From NCBI RefSeq assembly GCF_964204645.1, contig NC_134026.1:10378450-10442449 (forward strand): a stretch of DNA of 64,000 nucleotides. The letters run 5' to 3'. Below, in pieces: positions 60,589-64,000 of the stretch. The position numbers and the translations under genes are program-made. Source of the stretch: Tubulanus polymorphus. Taxonomy: Eukaryota > Nemertea > Palaeonemertea > Tubulaniformes > Tubulanidae. The notes beneath the pieces are model-generated. The model saw only the letters and a list, made by a program, of their open reading frames with translations. It was not told the origin of the DNA and made no database searches. Positions within the stretch are counted from its first letter, which is position 1. Each line of letters opens with the position of its first letter.

Positions 60589-61475
60589 CAACCAAACAAT
60601 TTAACATTTCAACTGTCAAACAATTTATCATTTCAACTGTCAAACAATTTATCATTTCAACTGTCAAACAATTTATTATTTCAACTGTCAAACAATTTAT
60701 CATTTCAACTGTCAAACAATTTATCATTTCAACTGTCAAACAATTTATCATTTCAACCGTCAAACAATTTAATATTTCAACTGTCACACAATTTATCATT
60801 TCAACTGTCAAACAATTTATCATTTCAACTGTCAAACAATTTAACATTTCAACTGTCAAACAATTTATCATTTCAACTGTCAAACAATTTATCATTTCAA
60901 CTGTCTTATCATTTCAACAGTCGAACAATTTATCATTTCAACTGCCAAACAATTTATCATTTCAACTGTCAAACAATTTATCATTTCAACTGTCAAACAA
61001 TTTATCATTTCAACAGTCGAACAATTTATCATTTCAACGGTCGAACAATTTATCATTTCAACTGTCAAACAATTTATCATTTCAACTGTCAAACAATTTA
61101 TCATTTCAACTGTCAAACAATTTATCATTTCAACTGTCAAACAATTTATCATTTCAACTGTCAAACAATTTATCATTTCAACTGTCAAACAATTTATCAT
61201 TTCAACCGTCAAACAATTTATCATTTTAACCGTCAAACAATTTATCATTTCAACTGTCAAACAATTTATCATTTAAACTGTCAAACAATTTATCATTTCA
61301 ACTGTCAAACAATTTATCATTTCAACTGTCTTATCATTTCAACAGTCGAACAATTTATCATTTTAACTGTCAAACAATTTATCATTTCAACTGTCAAACA
61401 ATTTATCATTTCAACTATCAAACAATTTATCATTTCAACTGTCAAACAATTTATCATTTTAACAGTCTATTAGAT
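60589..61475 (-). repeat. 24-bp minisatellite, right arm
   Basis: Inverted counterpart of the left array with about 36 units and its own pattern of shortened and substituted units. Confidence 0.95.
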
Positions 61476-61519
61476 ATTTAAATCATTTAACTCAATTCAA
61501 TAATTATAATGTAGAATTG

Positions 61520-62170
61520 TTACTCTTTACACCAGTTTTTATGTTTAATTGTTTCATAATGCTTTGATTTATGTGATTTTAAATATTTACCTCCGCAATA
61601 ACAATGCACTTTTTCATTAGGATTGAATTTTCTAAATTCATCATCTAATTTACATTGAACTGCAATATCTTTAAATGATTTTTCATTATCTAATTCACAT
61701 TGAATGCCAATATTTGATGAATTTTCATTATAGATAATTTGTTTATTATCAAAATTGAAATAATATAATTGTCTTTTTTCAATTCTTAAGTTAATCAAAT
61801 CATTGTAATCTTTTGAAAGTATTGTATCATCATTTCTTTCATTGAAAGGAGTTTTAAGAATATTAATTATGTTTTCATCTAAAGTTCCTTTAAAATTAAA
61901 AACTGTATTGAACATTTTAGGATTTTTAACGCCATTATCAAAAGTATCTATCAGTTCAGTAATTAAATATGTTTCATTTGATGATATTTGATTAATCATA
62001 GTAATGTCATCAATTTTATAATACCTAGCGGACACTAAATTTGTTGCTGAAATATAATTTTTAATGTTAAACTGTGAAAATGATTTATTGGTTTCATTGA
62101 TTTCGATTTTAAAGTTGGGTTCTTCTTCTTCTTTCTTCATTTTTATAACAAAATTTTTATTAAAACTCAT
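61520..62170 (-). CDS. Hypothetical 216-aa protein with small Cys/His motif, right-arm copy (ORF A)
   Basis: Mirror copy of the ORF at 57735-58385, same length and same C-terminal CYCGGKY motif. Differences are Ser/Asn near residue 6, Thr/Lys near 13, Gly/Glu near 75 and Ile/Thr near 116. Both copies are free of stops, so the palindrome is young or kept alike by gene conversion. Confidence 0.6.
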   Translation of the reverse strand: MSFNKNFVIKMKKEEEEPNFKIEINETNKSFSQFNIKNYISATNLVSARYYKIDDITMINQISSNETYLITELIDTFDNGVKNPKMFNTVFNFKGTLDENIINILKTPFNERNDDTILSKDYNDLINLRIEKRQLYYFNFDNKQIIYNENSSNIGIQCELDNEKSFKDIAVQCKLDDEFRKFNPNEKVHCYCGGKYLKSHKSKHYETIKHKNWCKE

Positions 62171-62291
62171 TCAAATATAAATATTCAATGTTTTAAATAT
62201 GAATTATTTCACTCACACTTTTATATTGAATAATCTATCAATTCATATGTTATTCATATATATTTTTATTCATGTATATGAATATTTTAAG

Positions 62292-62634
62292 AGTAATAGG
62301 GGTAATGGGCTTTCAGGTTAAAGGTTGAATGGTCGAGTTCATTAAAAAATGAAAAACATGAAAATAATAACAATTTCTACTTGAATTAGGAGTGAAACTC
62401 ATAAAAAATGAAAAATAATTCTCACACGCTCGAATTTATTTCACTCACACTTTACTCACACTTTTTTCTAGCGAGTAAAAATGAAAAATAAATTCGAGTG
62501 TGTGAGAATTATTTTTCATTTTTTATGAGTTTCGTGACTAATTCAAGTAGAAATTGTTATTATTTTCATATTTTTCATTTTTTATGAGCTCGACCGTTCG
62601 ACCTTTGGCTTGAAAGCCCATTACCCCTATTACT
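62292..62634. repeat. Right terminal palindrome (343 bp)
   Basis: Inverted copy of the left terminal palindrome with the same internal asymmetry. Ends CCATTACCCCTATTACT. Confidence 0.9.
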
Positions 62635-62657
62635 GAGACCATCGTCAGGTGTGAGAC
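62635..62657 (-). ncRNA. Hammerhead-ribozyme-like motif, 5' part, split by insertion
   Basis: On the - strand it reads CACCTGACGAT and then GGTCTC. CTGACGA matches the CUGANGA core and GGTCTC can pair with GAGATC of the other half to form helix II. Confidence 0.5.
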
Positions 62658-62667
62658 AGATCTTGGC

Positions 62668-62757
62668 GGCAAATATTTAAAATCACATAAATCAAAGCAT
62701 TATCAGACAATTAAACATACCAATTATGGAAAGAATAATAATTCTATATTGAAATAA
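62668..62757 (+). pseudogene. C-terminal fragment of ORF A
   Basis: Reads GKYLKSHKSKHYQTIKHTNY to a TAA at 62755-62757. It is the + strand arm of the small second palindrome; everything upstream is missing. Confidence 0.7.
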
Positions 62758-62938
62758 GATTAAGCTGTATGAGTAATTGGAAAATTTCTGAATATATAAT
62801 AGTTAAAACATGAAACGTGAAATCAGTTAATGAATAACTGTTAAACTGTTAGACTGTTAACAGTTATTCATTAACTAATATCACAATGTTTTAACTATTA
62901 TACATTTGAAATTTTCCAATTACTCATACAGCTTGATC

Positions 62939-63609
62939 TTATTTCAATATAGAATTATCATTCTTTCCATAATTGATATGATTCATTTTCTGATAATGCT
63001 TTGATTTATGTGATTTTAAATATTTGCCGCCACAATAACAATACACTTTCTCATTAGGATTAAACTTATTAAATTCATTATCTAAATCACATTGAATTCC
63101 AATATTTGATGAATTTTCATTATAGATGCTTTGTTTATTATCAAAATTAAAATTATATAATTGTCGTTTTTCAATTCTTAAGTTTATTATATCATTGTAT
63201 TCTTTAGAAAGTATTAAATCATAATTTCTTTCATTAAAAGGAGTTTCAAGAATATTTATTGTGTTTTTATCTAAATTACCTTTACAATTTAAAACTGTAT
63301 TGAATACTTTAGGATTTTTGACGCTATTATCTAAAGTATCTATTAGTTCAGTAATTAAATATGTTTCTTTTAATGATATTTGATTAATCATAGTAATATA
63401 ATCGATTTTATATTGGCTTCCATACACTAAATTTGTTGCTGAGATATAATTTCTAATGTTAAATAATGAAAATAAGTTATCAGTTTCTTTGATTTCGATT
63501 TTTTGAATTTAGGTTCTTCTTCTTCTGTCTTTATTTTTATAACAAAACTTTTATTAAAACTCATACAAATATAAATATTTAATGTTAAAATATGAATTAT
63601 TTCAATCAC
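62939..63609 (-). pseudogene. Third ORF A copy, frameshifted
   Basis: The N-terminal part (63427-63609) begins MSFNKSFVIKIKTEEEEPKF and shifts frame after about 24 codons. The rest (62939-63427) resumes with YKIDYITMINQIS and ends with YCYCGGKYLKSHKSKHY. It is shorter in the middle than the other copies, lacking one repeat-like segment before the Cys/His motif. About 80% like the other two by eye. Confidence 0.75.
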
Positions 63610-63805
63610 ACTTTACTCACACTTTTTATGTTTTAAAATCAAGAATCTAACGCATATAAATATAAATATTCAATGTTTTAAATATGAATTATTTCACTCA
63701 CACTTTACTCACACTTTTTATGTTTAAAATTGATATTTTCATCAAATCGTTAATTACTCGTTACTTTTTATTTTATTCCACTCATCACTCACACTTTACT
63801 CACAC
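63596..63805. repeat. Iterated ACTCACACTTT motifs
   Basis: TTTCACTCACACTTTACTCA-type stretches occur four times next to the terminal palindrome. The same motif is in the centre of the larger element's terminal palindromes and at its subterminal sites. Confidence 0.75.
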
Positions 63806-63858
63806 TCGAAATCTATGATATTCATATAAATAATGTTCATTTATATGAAATTATTAGA

Positions 63859-63954
63859 AGTAATGGGGAAAGTGTTGTTTCATATCAGAGGTTGAAGGGG
63901 AGAGTGAGCTCGACCTTTCGACCTCTGGTATGAAACAACACTTTCCCTATTACT
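63859..63954. repeat. Terminal palindrome of the second element (96 bp)
   Basis: AGTAATGGGGAAAGTGTTGT is mirrored by the complement ending at 63954, around a GAGTGAGCTCGACC centre. Confidence 0.9.
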
Positions 63955-64000
63955 AACGGTGCGAAAAGTAGCCCTACCGGTACGTTTACGAAAAAAAATT

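Larger units (their letters stand above)
57270..62634. mobile_element. Polinton-like palindromic element, 5365 bp, with 6-bp target duplication
   Basis: Begins AGTAATAGGGGTAATGGG and ends with the complement. GAGACC lies directly outside both ends (57264-57269 and 62635-62640). Arms 57270-59377 and 60401-62634 are inverted copies differing by scattered substitutions and minisatellite copy number; 59378-60400 is single copy. It is clearly more AT-rich than the flanks. Six-base duplications and AG...CT ends are known for Polinton/Maverick elements. No polymerase, integrase, protease or capsid frame is present, so it would depend on proteins supplied in trans. The arms are longer than usual Polinton inverted repeats. 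Confidence 0.75.
62665..63954. mobile_element. Diverged, truncated relative of the palindromic element
   Basis: Starts abruptly with the end of ORF A on the + strand and has a short inverted spacer centred near 62850. It continues into a - strand ORF A copy and ends at a terminal palindrome (63859-63954) whose last bases CCCTATTACT match the larger element. It has no minisatellite and no central ORFs. Confidence 0.7.

Noticed and set aside
57270-62634. Pure assembly artefact (false inverted duplication)
   Set aside because: Arms differ in substitutions and minisatellite structure and an exact 6-bp duplication flanks the unit; long reads would still be the decisive test.

Overview
This is a window of animal nuclear DNA, AT-rich, intron-rich and full of transposon debris. 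Two conserved genes lie tail to tail. At the left edge is the last exon of a sedoheptulokinase (SHPK) gene on the + strand (414-802). From 49080 down to 13200 on the - strand runs a complete coding sequence for TRAPPC11, the Foie-gras subunit of the TRAPP tethering complex. I could define 27 coding exons whose splice phases all agree and which sum to 3363 nt (1120 aa plus stop); as I remember it, the human protein is about 1133 aa. The protein sequences, short introns, and DIRS1-like and Polinton-like elements suggest a marine invertebrate, perhaps a lophotrochozoan. The species assignment is a guess.

Layout. 1-802: intron and final exon of SHPK. 803-13199: intergenic, with a broken BEL/Pao retrotransposon (2243-3122), small palindromic MITEs, a tRNA-derived SINE (6421-6751), one partner of an inverted dispersed repeat pair (8646-9115), a TIR element at 9197-9905 and a degenerate short-period repeat (about 10700-11160). 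13200-49080: TRAPPC11. Its introns carry a 1.3-kb foldback element (14353-15646), hAT-like elements with visible target duplications (24063-24846; 28169-29587), several tandem repeat blocks, a LINE 3' end (45233-45717), and in intron 7 a defective DIRS1-like tyrosine-recombinase retrotransposon (about 34100-38940).

49081-57263: upstream of TRAPPC11. This part is dense in foldback elements: a C/G-rich element (50182-50644), two related TIR elements with a tRNA-like core (51445-51870 and 53675-54050), an element whose ends are made of GTCAAAACGTCCTC repeats (52968-53607), and a 2.2-kb element whose own end sequence has been amplified into an internal array (54465-56648).

57270-62634 is the most unusual part. 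It is a very AT-rich 5.4-kb element that is almost one giant inverted repeat (arms about 2.1-2.2 kb around a 1.0-kb single-copy centre). It starts AGTAATAGGGG, ends with the complement, and is flanked by a perfect 6-bp duplication GAGACC. Each end is itself a ~343-bp palindrome. Each arm carries a 216-aa ORF with a small Cys/His motif and a 24-bp minisatellite; the centre carries two small membrane-type ORFs. The 6-bp duplication and AG...CT ends match the Polinton/Maverick pattern, but no polymerase, integrase or capsid gene is present, so I read it as a non-autonomous Polinton-like, possibly virus-derived, element. It has split a hammerhead-ribozyme-like motif of the type carried by Penelope-like elements. 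A second, diverged and truncated relative follows at 62665-63954.
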